Positions 28,683-37,395 of a DNA stretch of 43,114 nucleotides are shown here, in pieces. Positions within the stretch are counted from its first letter, which is position 1. Each line of letters starts with the position of its first letter. The DNA lies in assembly GCA_016763855.1 (NCBI GenBank), contig JAESSY010000041.1:1-43114 (forward strand), given 5' to 3'. The position numbers were made by a program, and so were the translations under genes. The notes below the pieces were generated by a model. The model did no database searches. It worked only from the letters and a program-made list of their open reading frames with translations, and had not been told where the DNA came from. This DNA comes from Pseudomonadales bacterium (GTDB taxonomy: Bacteria; Pseudomonadota; Gammaproteobacteria; Pseudomonadales; Azotimanducaceae).

Positions 28683-29948
28683 CTAGTCCGCAACAATAGA
28701 TGAATGAGACCTTTCACTTAGCGGGCTTGGAGATAAGTTCGGTAAAGGGTGCAGGGATGGGCTCTGAGAAAGATAAGTAGATACCTTGCTCTTCTGGTAA
28801 AGATCTAGAAAATCAAAGATTAAATTTCCTAACTCTCGGGGTTCAGAGTTCGTCAAGAACACAAACCCTGTCTGTAGTTGACGATTGAAGACCATTTCAC
28901 TCCGCATTCCTTTCACATATCCGCCATGTTGAACAAAGCCTGTTTGACTCCCGTAGTCAAAAGTTCGCCAGCCCAAACCATAATGTACATTTTTAATCCC
29001 ACGGCGCCATCGATAATGGGCTTGCTGTCGCGTTGTTTTGATCACGCCAGTTTGCATTTGATCTAGCATTTTTTCGGAAAGGACCGCAGGATCATGGCCA
29101 AGCTGAGCCATCAGCCAGGATCTCATATCATCAATACTCGCATTGATGCCAGCTGCGGGAGGAATGCGGTAGTAGTGAGGTGTTGTCCTTGCTGGCTTCC
29201 ATCTCACACCATTCCATACATGGGGCTCAGCGTGGTTAGTGTCTTTAAGAAACGAATCCCGACCGAAAGAGGCGCGGGTCATTTTCAGTGGTGCAAATAA
29301 CTTGTTCTCAACAAATGCTTGATAATCCATCCCCGTGTTGGCTTTAACAACATCCCCTACAAGACTGAAGACCACATTTTGATATCCATAACAATCACCC
29401 GGCGCACAAACAAAATCGACCCGGTTCAATTTTTTAAGGATACGGGGATAGGACATGTTGTCCTCGACAAGATTGGTATAAGCATGGGGCATCAAACCAC
29501 TGGTCTGGGACATTAGATGGTTCAGATTAATCTGTTTACCATAATCCTTCCGCTTGAAGTTCAGACCTTTGACACTGTCCTGAATGGGCGTATGCCAGGA
29601 CAAAGGTGTTTCTTCAACAAGAATTGAGGCAGCAGCAGAAGCAAAGGTTTTTGAAATCGAAGCAATTCTGAATATTGTATAAGGCGTTACTGGCGCGGGA
29701 TGACCTTCTTTTTTTACGCCCCAGGTTTTTGTCAATACGACTTCTCCATCCACCACGACAACAACCGCTGCACCAGGCGCTTTATTGACAATGGGCTGTA
29801 GAAAATCACGTTCTAAGTTGCGAATAAAGCGATCTACTTTCTCTTCTTGCAGGTGAAAACTGACAGGAGGCTCATTCGCGAATGAATCCACAGAAGAGAA
29901 GGTATAGAACAATAAAAGGAGTAGAAAAGGGGCAGGTCTCAATATCAT
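28683..29948 (-). CDS. Serine beta-lactamase-like hydrolase (class C/PBP4 family)
   Basis: The 421-residue protein has a signal peptide (ending near SFANE) and the serine beta-lactamase fold. The active-site motif is S97-I-S-K100, the second is Y189-Q-N191, and the third is HGGYVKG in place of KTG. Members include class C beta-lactamases, D-Ala-D-Ala peptidases and esterases. The HGG motif and long N-terminus favour a peptidase or esterase role over drug resistance (inference). The C-terminal tail is Ser/Pro/Leu-rich and low in complexity. It is a single gene downstream of smc on the same strand, separated by the alpha/beta-hydrolase further right. Confidence 0.88.
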   Translation of the reverse strand: MILRPAPFLLLLLFYTFSSVDSFANEPPVSFHLQEEKVDRFIRNLERDFLQPIVNKAPGAAVVVVVDGEVVLTKTWGVKKEGHPAPVTPYTIFRIASISKTFASAAASILVEETPLSWHTPIQDSVKGLNFKRKDYGKQINLNHLMSQTSGLMPHAYTNLVEDNMSYPRILKKLNRVDFVCAPGDCYGYQNVVFSLVGDVVKANTGMDYQAFVENKLFAPLKMTRASFGRDSFLKDTNHAEPHVWNGVRWKPARTTPHYYRIPPAAGINASIDDMRSWLMAQLGHDPAVLSEKMLDQMQTGVIKTTRQQAHYRWRRGIKNVHYGLGWRTFDYGSQTGFVQHGGYVKGMRSEMVFNRQLQTGFVFLTNSEPRELGNLIFDFLDLYQKSKVSTYLSQSPSLHPLPNLSPSPLSERSHSSIVAD

Positions 29949-30007
29949 GAGGCGAAGGTTACACGAGTCACAGTTGATATCAAAGACACTCTGGAGAAAA
30001 CTCTTAC

Positions 30008-30955
30008 TCAGGTTATCTGCCGGTTAGGTCTTGAATGTCTCCACTCAGCTAACAAGGTACGAAGGGCACTCACAAATGCCAGGGGCTGATCTAAGAACAG
30101 ATGATGCTGGGCTTCTGGGATACCAACAAAGGGCACGGACTCATCCAACACTTTAAACATATAATCTGCTATTTCTTGAGAAAAGAGATAACTGTTTTCA
30201 CCATAAATAACCCCAACTCGGCATTCTAGTTTAGCCAGGTCTTCATGTTGTTTTACATTGAATTCAAACTTGCTAAACATGGTGTCATCAAATTTCCAAG
30301 TCCATCCGCCTTCCACTTCCATTAAGGAATGGTCGCCGATGTAATCCAGAATATATTGGTTTTCGCAACCCTGGGGCGGCATCAATCTAAACCGTGCATG
30401 GGCAGATTCAAAATCTTCATACACCCTTTTAGGCTTAATCGGAGACTTGCCCGGTTCTCTCTCCCATTTAAAATCCGGTGGTCGAACAGCAGAATCAACA
30501 AGAACAATACCTTCCAAACGATCACGATAAATTAGTCCGGCTTTTAGAGTGAGATAACCACCGAAACTGTGACCCACAATAATGGTGTCATTTCCAAACC
30601 CGCAATCATCAGCCACACTCGCAATCTGCTTGGCAAATACATCAACCGTATACGTTTCACAGTAATCACTGTCTCCCGCTCCCGCCAGATCAATTGCCGC
30701 TACACGATACTCATTGAGAAAAAATGGCGCGATAAACGTCCACCAATGGGCATGAGCGCCATTGCCGTGAACAAATATTAACCCAGGTTTGTCTCTTTCT
30801 GCGCTTTCATCATCCCAAAGCAGGTAGTGGATACCGACGCCATCAACGTCTACTTTTTTATCTGTAAATGGTGTATTAATGGCTTTCGTAAACCATGCTG
30901 GATTTGCATTGATCTCTGGCTCGCAAATTTTGGGGGTAAGGGCTGATTCTGACAT
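30008..30955 (-). CDS. Alpha/beta-fold hydrolase (copy 2)
   Basis: The 315-residue protein is a paralogue of the hydrolase at 7967-8827. It has the oxyanion HG (FVHGNGAHAHWW), the nucleophile elbow GHSFGG, and the catalytic His in AQHHLFLDQP. As in copy 1, the acid site after strand beta-7 reads IYGENSYLF with no Asp, while Asp in LVDSAVRPP is retained. A purine-rich ribosome binding site (AGAGAT) precedes the ATG. It is not close to acyl-CoA genes. It is divergent from rdgC. The role is probably hydrolysis of an ester or related bond; substrate unknown. Confidence 0.85.
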   Translation of the reverse strand: MSESALTPKICEPEINANPAWFTKAINTPFTDKKVDVDGVGIHYLLWDDESAERDKPGLIFVHGNGAHAHWWTFIAPFFLNEYRVAAIDLAGAGDSDYCETYTVDVFAKQIASVADDCGFGNDTIIVGHSFGGYLTLKAGLIYRDRLEGIVLVDSAVRPPDFKWEREPGKSPIKPKRVYEDFESAHARFRLMPPQGCENQYILDYIGDHSLMEVEGGWTWKFDDTMFSKFEFNVKQHEDLAKLECRVGVIYGENSYLFSQEIADYMFKVLDESVPFVGIPEAQHHLFLDQPLAFVSALRTLLAEWRHSRPNRQIT

Positions 30956-31115
30956 GCCGATCTCTTTCTGTTTTCGAAAAGTAAGGTGTTTATTAATTGT
31001 AGTTTACGGCAGACATTTATGTAGGCACATGAAAATTCAGGGAACGATGGTCAAGGCATCACTATCGTTATATAGTGCCGCCTCTTCATCTCCCATCCAA
31101 TGACCGGAACATTTG

Positions 31116-32030
31116 ATGCTATTCAAAAATGCCATGATCTATCGCTTGACCAAAACTTTTCATCTCAGTAGCGATGATTTCCGCGAAATGTTGGAGGCCA
31201 GAAGGTTTGTACCCTGTGCTGGATATAAGCCCTCAAGCTTTGGCTGGGTTTCTCCTTTGGGCAATTCACGAGAGGAAGAATTGCCACTTCTCCACGAGGT
31301 CAGCGCCTGTTATTTACTGTGTGCAAGAAGGGAAGAAAAGGTGATTCCTACCAGCGCCTTGAATGAAGCGATGTTAGAAAAAGTGGCTAAAATTGAAGCA
31401 GTTGAAGACCGAACACTGAGAGCAAAAGAGAAAAGAAATATCAAAGAAAATACGCTCGCAGAACTCTTACCCGGCGCTTTGGCAAAATCAAAACAAGTTC
31501 TGGGCTATATCAGCCCCGCTGATAATTTACTGGTTATTGGTACTGCATCTGCCGCAGAAGCTGAACTTTTTATCAATTGTATTAGAGACTCTATCGGTAC
31601 TTTCACGGTTGTCCCACCTCAGGTAAAACAAAAACCCCAAGATATTTTTACGAACTGGCTTTTAAGAAGAAAGCTGCCTGAAAATTTTCAACTGGGTAAT
31701 CAGTGTGATTTGTTAGATATCGAAGAGACCTCTACTGTCAGCTGCCGACGACAAGATTTGGACACCCAGGAAATCCGATCTCACCTTGAAGCAGGTAAAA
31801 TCTGCACACGCCTCGGCATACTTTGGCACGGTGATCTGAGCATGTCGGTGGATAAAGATATAGTGCTGCGCCAAATTAAGATTGAATCGATGACAGATGA
31901 AGATGAGTTTCAGGATCATGATCCCATTGCGAAGCTGGATGCTGAATTTGTCACCATGACCTTGGAGTTTGGACGATTTTTACCAGAGCTTATGTCTGCA
32001 CTCGGCGGTGAAACTTTACCCGGAGCTTAA
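31116..32030 (+). CDS. rdgC: Recombination-associated protein RdgC
   Basis: The protein of about 304 residues aligns in pattern with E. coli RdgC. Matching blocks are the start MLFKNAMIYRLTKTF, the early PC-x-GW-x-PLG region, ARREEKVIPTSAL, LLPGALAKSKQ and the late KQDL-then-EIRSHLEAGKICTRL block. RdgC is a ring-forming, non-specific DNA-binding protein that limits RecA activity. I use the ATG at 31116; a TTG just before it is less likely. It borders a gene-poor, rearranged patch. Confidence 0.95.
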   Translation: MLFKNAMIYRLTKTFHLSSDDFREMLEARRFVPCAGYKPSSFGWVSPLGNSREEELPLLHEVSACYLLCARREEKVIPTSALNEAMLEKVAKIEAVEDRTLRAKEKRNIKENTLAELLPGALAKSKQVLGYISPADNLLVIGTASAAEAELFINCIRDSIGTFTVVPPQVKQKPQDIFTNWLLRRKLPENFQLGNQCDLLDIEETSTVSCRRQDLDTQEIRSHLEAGKICTRLGILWHGDLSMSVDKDIVLRQIKIESMTDEDEFQDHDPIAKLDAEFVTMTLEFGRFLPELMSALGGETLPGA

Positions 32031-32573
32031 CGCTACACACGCGGTAAAAACTGTGATGAAGTAAACGGCATTGACTTTACCAGAACCTCAGCGGGACAAA
32101 GGCCAAAAAGGCCGTGTCAGTGTATAGGTGGTGAAGTCTTCTTGAAACTCATTGTTGAACAGGTTGAAATGCTCTTGCCGTGGAATATAAACCGAACCAC
32201 CACAGACGTATTGAAAAAGTAACTACGCTGATATATTGGCGCTTACGGTGTAAGCGCGATCTTGGGTGAGGGTTTGGCTATCCAGGCTTGATTGATTTAA
32301 CTAAGAGATATTGCCAAGGCTTGGGTTGCCGAATAGCAAGAAAGTTAAAACTAGGCCGCTGAGGATAATCAATGTCATGGTTGGATCATACCTGATGAGT
32401 TGAATCCAAACACTTAAATCCCCTAGTCGGCTTGTTAGAAGCAATAGATTTCATGAGAAAACACTAACACATTTGGCTTAAGTCATTGTTTCATCAGTGT
32501 CCCCCTCGGCCGTGTCCCCCTCGGCCATCCTTGAACGCTCTTGTTCCAGCACCCCAAGTTCAAACCTAGGAAC
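32031..32573. other. Gene-poor region with possible gene debris
   Basis: No intact gene is seen in this 540-base stretch. On the minus strand there is a 25-residue hydrophobic ORF (32303-32380). It is followed, in another frame, by about 24 residues ending at 32223 that look like the start of a secreted protein (SLDSQTLTQDRAYTVSANIS). A further open segment with CGGSVYIPRQ lies near 32100-32210. These may be relics of frameshifted genes. The right end holds copy A of the 37-bp repeat. Confidence 0.35.
32473..32509. repeat. 37-bp direct repeat, copy A
   Basis: The sequence from TTGGCTTAAG to CCCCCTCGG differs at one position from copy B at 33803-33839. A second partial GTGTCCCCCTCGG follows at 32512. 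Weaker similarity extends leftward to about 32429 (CGGCTTGTTAG versus CGGATTGTTAG), so the repeated unit is about 100 bases. Confidence 0.8.
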
Positions 32574-32894
32574 CTATTGAGGCAGGTCAGTGTAGTTTGT
32601 AATGGTGACATCACCTTGGGCAAAATGTGCTTTGATTACTAAAGAGCCACCCATAGCTTCCACCATCTTACGCAAACTGCTTATGCGAATATCCGATCGC
32701 CGCTCCATCTTGGCAACTGCAGGTTGCAAAACATTCAGTTCCTCAGCCAATGTTTTCTGAGAGGTTCCTATGGCTTGGCGAAGCTCATGCAGCGCCATTT
32801 CTTCCCTCATCTCGATTTTTCGTGCCTCAATATAGGCTCGGCGTTTAGGGGATGTGTCTTTTGTTAACTTTTTAAAAGAATTTCGTCCAGTCAT
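32574..32894 (-). CDS. XRE-family antitoxin (HigA-like)
   Basis: The 106-residue protein has a central helix-turn-helix (about residues 36-80: GTSQKTLAEELNVLQPAVAKMER) of the XRE type. A short C-terminal tail follows that would contact the toxin. Its ATG overlaps the toxin stop by 4 bases. Gene order toxin-then-antitoxin is that of HigBA-type systems. It would neutralise the toxin and repress the operon by binding the dyad at 33257-33294. Confidence 0.87.
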   Translation of the reverse strand: MTGRNSFKKLTKDTSPKRRAYIEARKIEMREEMALHELRQAIGTSQKTLAEELNVLQPAVAKMERRSDIRISSLRKMVEAMGGSLVIKAHFAQGDVTITNYTDLPQ

Positions 32895-33253
32895 TTTATC
32901 AGGCCCTCCTTTCTTAATTCTTTAATATGTTCATCATAGAGCTTGTCAGCAACAGGAATATATTCAATGTAAAAGCGATCCTTCCCTGTTTTGTCGCCAC
33001 CAATCAAGAGGATGGCAGAACGCCTTGGGTCAAAGGCGTAAAACACTCGAATAGGCTTTCCACCAGATTGAACGCGTAGCTCCCTCATGTGGCTGTGTTT
33101 TGAGCCCTCTATGGACGAGGTATGGGGGAACCTCAAATTAGCGCCGGATTCCATGAGTAACTCAGCAGTTGCAGTCACATCATCTTGTTGTGTTTCCGTG
33201 AGACTACTCCACCAATCACCAAACTCATCTGTATATTCTACATCCCAAACCAT
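32891..33253 (-). CDS. RelE/ParE-superfamily toxin (HigB-like)
   Basis: The 120-residue toxin has the compact RelE-like fold: an N-terminal helix with WDVEYTDEFGDWWSSL, a middle MRELRVQSGGKPIRVFYAFDP strand pair, and LLIGGDKTGKDRFY. The Arg- and Lys-rich central part and Tyr-containing C-terminus fit ribosome-dependent mRNA interferases of the HigB/Gp49-like group. It is the first gene of the operon, with a promoter and a symmetric operator directly upstream. No good ribosome binding site is visible, which may keep expression low. Chromosomal location beside repeats suggests acquisition by transfer (inference). Confidence 0.87.
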   Translation of the reverse strand: MVWDVEYTDEFGDWWSSLTETQQDDVTATAELLMESGANLRFPHTSSIEGSKHSHMRELRVQSGGKPIRVFYAFDPRRSAILLIGGDKTGKDRFYIEYIPVADKLYDEHIKELRKEGLIK

Positions 33254-33256
33254 TAA

Positions 33257-33294
33257 ATATTCCGTAAATAGAATATATTCTACAAAAGGAATAT
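33257..33294. promoter_or_regulatory. Symmetric operator of the toxin-antitoxin operon
   Basis: ATATTCC (33257-33263), the palindrome GAATATATTC (33271-33280) and GGAATAT (33288-33294) share one centre at 33275.5. The outer arms are mirror images at equal distance. The result is four GAATAT-type half-sites in a 38-bp dyad, suited to two antitoxin dimers. The central palindrome covers the -10 element. Confidence 0.8.
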
Positions 33295-33300
33295 CGTCAA
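33272..33300 (-). promoter_or_regulatory. Sigma-70 promoter of the toxin-antitoxin operon
   Basis: On the minus strand, TTGACG (33300-33295) and TATATT (33277-33272) are separated by 17 bases. Each matches the consensus hexamer at five of six positions. Transcription would start near 33265, leaving a very short leader before the toxin ATG at 33253. Confidence 0.75.
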
Positions 33301-33371
33301 GTATAAAGTTTGCCCCAGATTCTACAAAGATTACTTCTGAAACAAATCATACCTGTCCCGCATCCCTGATA

Positions 33372-33545
33372 TCAATTGCCGTATTTGGTGAGGCTTAAGT
33401 TTGTTTGATCTGATTGGTTGATGACCGATAGATCATCATAGGTATAGCGTAGGGTGCTTCCATAACCGATTTTCTCGGTTCTTAAACCTTTGTCATTACT
33501 TGATAAATAAATTAGCCCCCTTTTCCTCTGTTTTGACAAGCTCAT
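33372..33545 (-). CDS. 57-residue ORF, possible relic of a YD/RHS-like protein
   Basis: An ATG at 33545 opens a 57-residue frame ending with TGA. The middle part reads GYGSTLRYTYDDLSVINQ, which recalls the YD repeats of RHS proteins, but one match is weak evidence. No ribosome binding site was found. It may be a fragment of a larger gene lost by rearrangement, or a chance frame. It lies 70 bases upstream of the toxin promoter on the same strand. Confidence 0.35.
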   Translation of the reverse strand: MSLSKQRKRGLIYLSSNDKGLRTEKIGYGSTLRYTYDDLSVINQSDQTNLSLTKYGN

Positions 33546-34066
33546 TCATATGGTTAATTAACTATTGATAACATATTTTATCAATAGTTAAGGCACATAC
33601 AATGTAGTTCCTAGAAAGTATGTTTTAGGGAGGGATCTGCTTAGGAAATTGAATAGCTATGGCTAACGGGTTTTGGGGAGCGGGAATTTACTTGTGGTAA
33701 AACACATTATCGCGAGTAATCAATTTGAAAGTTTGGTCGATTGAATACCTAATTCGGATTGTTAGTTTCTATTGGTTTTATGAGAACAGTATTTAATATT
33801 TTTTGGCTTAAGTCATTGTCTCATCAGTGTCCCCCTCGGTTTGGCTTTGTCTCATCAGTGTCCCCCTCGGTTCAAATGTTACCCAATCTCATGATGTTTA
33901 ATTTGGTCGAAGCTATGATGGAAGTGTGGCACTCTACACCACATGACCATAAAAATCAGAGTAGTATAATCTGCCTTCATGCCATCTCGGCCCTTCAGAG
34001 AAGGAAAGGTTGTCTACAAGCGTTGTAAGCTTCATATATCTTCCTGAGCAAGTGTTGAATAAGCCC
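33546..34066. other. Gene-free region with direct repeat copy B
   Basis: No gene is supported in this 520-base stretch. It contains the repeat at 33803-33872 and otherwise A/T-rich unique sequence. An ATTAACTATTGATAA-like inverted repeat lies near 33555-33590 (TTAACTATTGATAA and TTATCAATAGTTAA), a possible hairpin or operator. Confidence 0.45.
33803..33872. repeat. 37-bp direct repeat, copy B, with a tandem partial unit
   Basis: Copy B (33803-33839) differs from copy A (32473-32509) at one base. It is followed directly by a partial tandem unit that repeats TTGTCTCATCAGTGTCCCCC and then TCGG, 33847-33870. The pair brackets the toxin-antitoxin genes and the 57-residue ORF. Confidence 0.8.
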
Positions 34067-34741
34067 TTAATGCATCATTTTCCAGGATTCTAAATTAGGT
34101 ACTCGCAGATAGACATTCACCTTCTTGGTATCTGCCATAGTCGCACTGGGTACATCTGCATAATTATGACCCGGTAACAGAATCGTATCATCGGGCAAAG
34201 CCGCTAGTTTTTGGACACTATGATACATATCCTCAGAATTAGAACCGGGTAAATCGACTCGACCACAGCCATTAATAAACAGGGTATCGCCGGAAACCAG
34301 CGTGTTTTTGATTTTAAAACATTGAGAACCCGGCGTATGTCCTGGAGTATGAAGAAACTCTACTTCGACATCTCCAATCGTGAGTTTGTCCCCTGAGTTG
34401 ACTTTCACCATATCGTTGTCTGATATCCCTGTGACCTTTTTGACGCCATTGGCTTCCAATTTATGGACATAGGATTTTACCGAACGTGTTTCCAGTAACT
34501 CAGCAATTCCCTGAACGGACTTACTACCAAAAGATCCACCACAATGATCAGGGTGATAGTGTGTGATCAAGGCCGCAGTTAATTTATAACCACGATCATC
34601 AACAATCTTCATTAAGCTTTCGATATCCCATGCCGGATCAACAATGGCAACTTCTCGCGTGCTTTTCGAACCCACAAGATAGGTGAAATTTTGCATCGGA
34701 CCAATCTGGATCTGTTCAATGATTAATTCGTCATCCATATT
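34067..34741 (-). CDS. MBL-fold metallo-hydrolase (glyoxalase II-like)
   Basis: The protein of about 224 residues has the metallo-beta-lactamase motif HYHPDH, plus HTPGHTPGS, LVSGDTLF and LLPGHNY, which supply the remaining metal ligands. This is the hydroxyacylglutathione hydrolase-like/persulfide dioxygenase-like subgroup. It would bind two metals and hydrolyse a thioester or similar bond. I prefer the ATG at 34741, with GAGGGTGG upstream, over that at 34756. It is divergent from asnS. Confidence 0.88.
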   Translation of the reverse strand, partial: NMDDELIIEQIQIGPMQNFTYLVGSKSTREVAIVDPAWDIESLMKIVDDRGYKLTAALITHYHPDHCGGSFGSKSVQGIAELLETRSVKSYVHKLEANGVKKVTGISDNDMVKVNSGDKLTIGDVEVEFLHTPGHTPGSQCFKIKNTLVSGDTLFINGCGRVDLPGSNSEDMYHSVQKLAALPDDTILLPGHNYADVPSATMADTKKVNVYLRVPNLESWKMMH

Positions 34742-34884
34742 ACTATCCACCCTCATTAAATTATTTCAAAATACTAACATCATTGCCGCTATAAATTGCA
34801 GAAGCATCGTTAAAGTCCTATTTTTGCCATTAATTAACGCTGCCATAGGGTATGATTCGCGGGTCAAATTTAAAGGGGTTCTTC

Positions 34885-36279
34885 ATGGATCAAATTGTTA
34901 TTAAGTCCGCGCTTAAGGGTGAAATAGAAGTCGGCGAAATCGTGACGGTTAAGGGTTGGGTCCGCAGTAAACGCGACTCCAAGGCAGGTATCTCTTTCGT
35001 CGCTGTCCATGATGGTTCGTCTTTTGATGCGATTCAAGCTGTCGTGCCAAATGATCTCGCGAATTATGAAGACGTACTCAAAATTACAACGGGTGCCGCG
35101 GTTAGTATTACAGGGGAGCTTGTCGTATCAGAGGGCAAGGGACAGTCTGTAGAAATTCATGCCAGTGCCGTCGACATCATCGGTTGGGTTGACGAGCCAG
35201 AAACTTATCCCATTGCCAAGAAAAGACACACATTCGTATACCTCCGTACTGTTGCTCACCTTCGACCCAGAACAAACACATTTGGCTCAATAACGAGAGT
35301 AAGAACCAGCCTCGCAAACGCGATACACAATTACTTCTTCAAGCGGGATTACCATTGGATTAACACGCCCATTATTACTTCAAGCGACTGCGAGGGCGCA
35401 GGTGATTTATTTAGGGTGAGCACTCTCGACATGACGAATCTGCCGCTTACAGAAGGTGGCAGTGTAGATCACGGTCAAGACTTTTTTGGGGGTGATGCTT
35501 TTCTCACCGTATCGGGGCAATTAAATGTCGAGTCCTATTGCCTCGCTATGTCAAAAGTCTATACCTTTGGTCCCACTTTCCGAGCTGAAAATTCACACAC
35601 CAGCCGACATCTTGCAGAGTTCTGGATGGTCGAGCCAGAGATAGCTTTCGCTGATTTGAATGACAACGCAGACCTTGCCGAAGATCTATTACAGAACGTA
35701 CTGCAAACCGTACTAGATCAATGCGAGGATGATATCGCCTTCTTCCAACAACGTATCGACAAAGAAGTGATTAATAGAATGCGCACTGTTATCGACAACA
35801 AATTTGAAAGAATAGAATATACCGAGGCCGTTGATATTTTGAAAAAATGCGGCAAGAAATTTGAATTCCCTGTGGATTGGGGATTGGATTTACAATCCGA
35901 ACATGAACGTTATCTTACAGAAGAACACGTGGGACGACCCGTTGTGCTAATGAACTATCCAAAAGGCATCAAAGCTTTTTATATGCGACTCAACGACGAT
36001 GACAAAACCGTCGCTGCAATGGACGTATTGGCCCCGGGGATTGGTGAAATCATCGGCGGCAGCCAAAGAGAAGAGCGACTCGATGTCTTAGATGCCAGAA
36101 TGACCATGCCAGGGCTTGCCGAAGAATTATGGTGGTATAGAGACTTGCGCCGTTATGGCACAGTACCACATGCTGGATTTGGGCTTGGTTTTGAACGGCT
36201 ATTAAATTACATCACGGGTATGGAAAATATCCGCGATGCAATACCCTTTCCTAGAACACCGGGTAGTGCGCCGTTTTAG
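34885..36279 (+). CDS. asnS: Asparagine--tRNA ligase
   Basis: The 464-residue enzyme starts at [10 protein letters not shown] with AAGGGG nearby upstream. An N-terminal OB anticodon-binding domain ([12 protein letters not shown]) leads to the class II catalytic core. Motif 2 is [21 protein letters not shown] and motif 3 is [12 protein letters not shown]. It charges tRNA-Asn with asparagine. Length equals that of the E. coli enzyme within a few residues. A LOG-family gene follows after 25 bases. Confidence 0.98.
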   Translation: MDQIVIKSALKGEIEVGEIVTVKGWVRSKRDSKAGISFVAVHDGSSFDAIQAVVPNDLANYEDVLKITTGAAVSITGELVVSEGKGQSVEIHASAVDIIGWVDEPETYPIAKKRHTFVYLRTVAHLRPRTNTFGSITRVRTSLANAIHNYFFKRDYHWINTPIITSSDCEGAGDLFRVSTLDMTNLPLTEGGSVDHGQDFFGGDAFLTVSGQLNVESYCLAMSKVYTFGPTFRAENSHTSRHLAEFWMVEPEIAFADLNDNADLAEDLLQNVLQTVLDQCEDDIAFFQQRIDKEVINRMRTVIDNKFERIEYTEAVDILKKCGKKFEFPVDWGLDLQSEHERYLTEEHVGRPVVLMNYPKGIKAFYMRLNDDDKTVAAMDVLAPGIGEIIGGSQREERLDVLDARMTMPGLAEELWWYRDLRRYGTVPHAGFGLGFERLLNYITGMENIRDAIPFPRTPGSAPF

Positions 36280-36304
36280 GGGAGTCTCAGAAAACCAATC
36301 ACCT

Positions 36305-36886
36305 ATGAAATACATTTGCGTCTATTGCGGTTCTAGCCCTGGTAAAAATTCGGTCTACATCGAAGCCGCACAGTCATTAGGAAAATCGTTAGTTGAAAAT
36401 AACATTGGACTAATCTATGGCGGCGCGAGTGTCGGTACTATGGGCGCATTAGCAAACACCGTTCTAGATTACGGAGGTGAAGTCATTGGCATCATGCCGC
36501 AATCCTTAGTCGATAAAGAAGTCTCACATATGGGACTGACCGAGCTCAAAGTGGTTACTTCTATGCATGAACGCAAAGCACTTATGTGTGATCTAGCAGA
36601 CGGATTTATCGCATTGCCTGGAGGATTCGGAACCCTTGATGAGCTGTTTGAAATGCTGACGTGGTCACAACTAGGCTATCACCATAAACCCATTGGTTTG
36701 CTGAACGTCAATCATTATTTTGATTATCTAAACTCCTTCATCAAACACGCTGTTGAAGAACATTTTATCAAACCGATACATCGGGATATGATATTGGTAT
36801 CTGTTGACGCCAATCAACTGACGGAACAATTACTCAAACATCGCCCGCCCAAGGCGGATAAATGGATGAAAAATGAGAGTGATTGA
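36305..36886 (+). CDS. LOG-family protein (TIGR00730, nucleoside 5'-monophosphate phosphoribohydrolase)
   Basis: The 193-residue Rossmann-fold protein has the LOG signatures: an N-terminal YCGSSPG, GGASVGTMG, the Arg-containing MHERKALM segment and the PGGFGTLDELFE motif (PGGxGTxxE). These bind and hydrolyse nucleoside monophosphates; cytokinin-activating activity is known for some members. In bacteria the role is less certain. It is in an operon with asnS (25-base gap), followed by a terminator at 36917-36938. Confidence 0.93.
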   Translation: MKYICVYCGSSPGKNSVYIEAAQSLGKSLVENNIGLIYGGASVGTMGALANTVLDYGGEVIGIMPQSLVDKEVSHMGLTELKVVTSMHERKALMCDLADGFIALPGGFGTLDELFEMLTWSQLGYHHKPIGLLNVNHYFDYLNSFIKHAVEEHFIKPIHRDMILVSVDANQLTEQLLKHRPPKADKWMKNESD

Positions 36887-36916
36887 GTTCTGCTAGGTTT
36901 CTCCTGTATGCTTGCG

Positions 36917-36938
36917 AACCCCCTAAACAGGGGTTTTA
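36917..36938 (+). terminator. Rho-independent terminator after the asnS-LOG operon
   Basis: AACCCC (36917-36922) and GGGGTT (36930-36935) form a short stem followed by TTATA. It lies 31 bases after the LOG stop and before the VOC gene. Confidence 0.7.
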
Positions 36939-36971
36939 TAGACTAGTAAATTAAATTCAAAGGAGTTAAAC

Positions 36972-37349
36972 ATGTTCAGTCATATTATGGTTGGCGCAAA
37001 TGATGTCCCGGCAGCAAAGGAGTTTTATGATGCGGTTCTCGGCGCACTGGGTCAGGAACCCGGTGTAATTGATGATAAAGGTCGGTGTTTTTATATGTCC
37101 AAGACCGGTGTTTTCTCCATCAGCAAACCGATTGATGGCGAAGCTGCTGGCCCCGGTAACGGTAGTACCATCGGCTTTTTGGCTGAGGATGAAGCAGCCG
37201 CTGATGCCTGGCATGCAGCCGGGCTCGCAAATGGGGGTACCACCTGCGAAGATCCTCCTGGTGTTCGCGAAGGTGCTGCTGGCAAAATGTATTTAGCCTA
37301 TTTAAGAGACCCTTCCGGTAATAAAATCTGCGCATTAAAGCGTATGTAA
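36972..37349 (+). CDS. VOC-family (glyoxalase/bleomycin-resistance fold) protein
   Basis: The 125-residue protein shows two beta-alpha-beta-beta-beta modules. The first begins with HIMVGANDVPAAKEFYDAVLGALG and the second ends with YLRDPSGNKICAL. The VOC superfamily includes glyoxalases, dioxygenases and antibiotic-binding proteins. Substrate cannot be told. AAAGGAG precedes the ATG at the ideal distance. Confidence 0.9.
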   Translation: MFSHIMVGANDVPAAKEFYDAVLGALGQEPGVIDDKGRCFYMSKTGVFSISKPIDGEAAGPGNGSTIGFLAEDEAAADAWHAAGLANGGTTCEDPPGVREGAAGKMYLAYLRDPSGNKICALKRM

Positions 37350-37368
37350 TAAGAGACAGGCTTTTCTG

Positions 37369-37392
37369 CTGCTAGCTTTAACAGGCTAGCAG
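37369..37392 (+). promoter_or_regulatory. Strong hairpin just before a small gene
   Basis: CTGCTAGC (37369-37376) and GCTAGCAG (37385-37392) form a perfect 8-bp stem with an 8-base loop. It ends 3 bases before the ATG at 37396. It has no T-run, so it is not a clear terminator. If the start is 37396, the hairpin may mask the ribosome binding site; if it is 37414, it lies in the leader. Confidence 0.45.
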
Positions 37393-37395
37393 TAG

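Noticed and set aside
33982-34050. Short plus-strand frame starting MPSRPFREG, as the start of a REP-type transposase
   Set aside because: It stops after about 20 codons and lacks the conserved HUH motif; linkage with the CCCCCTCGG repeats alone is not enough.
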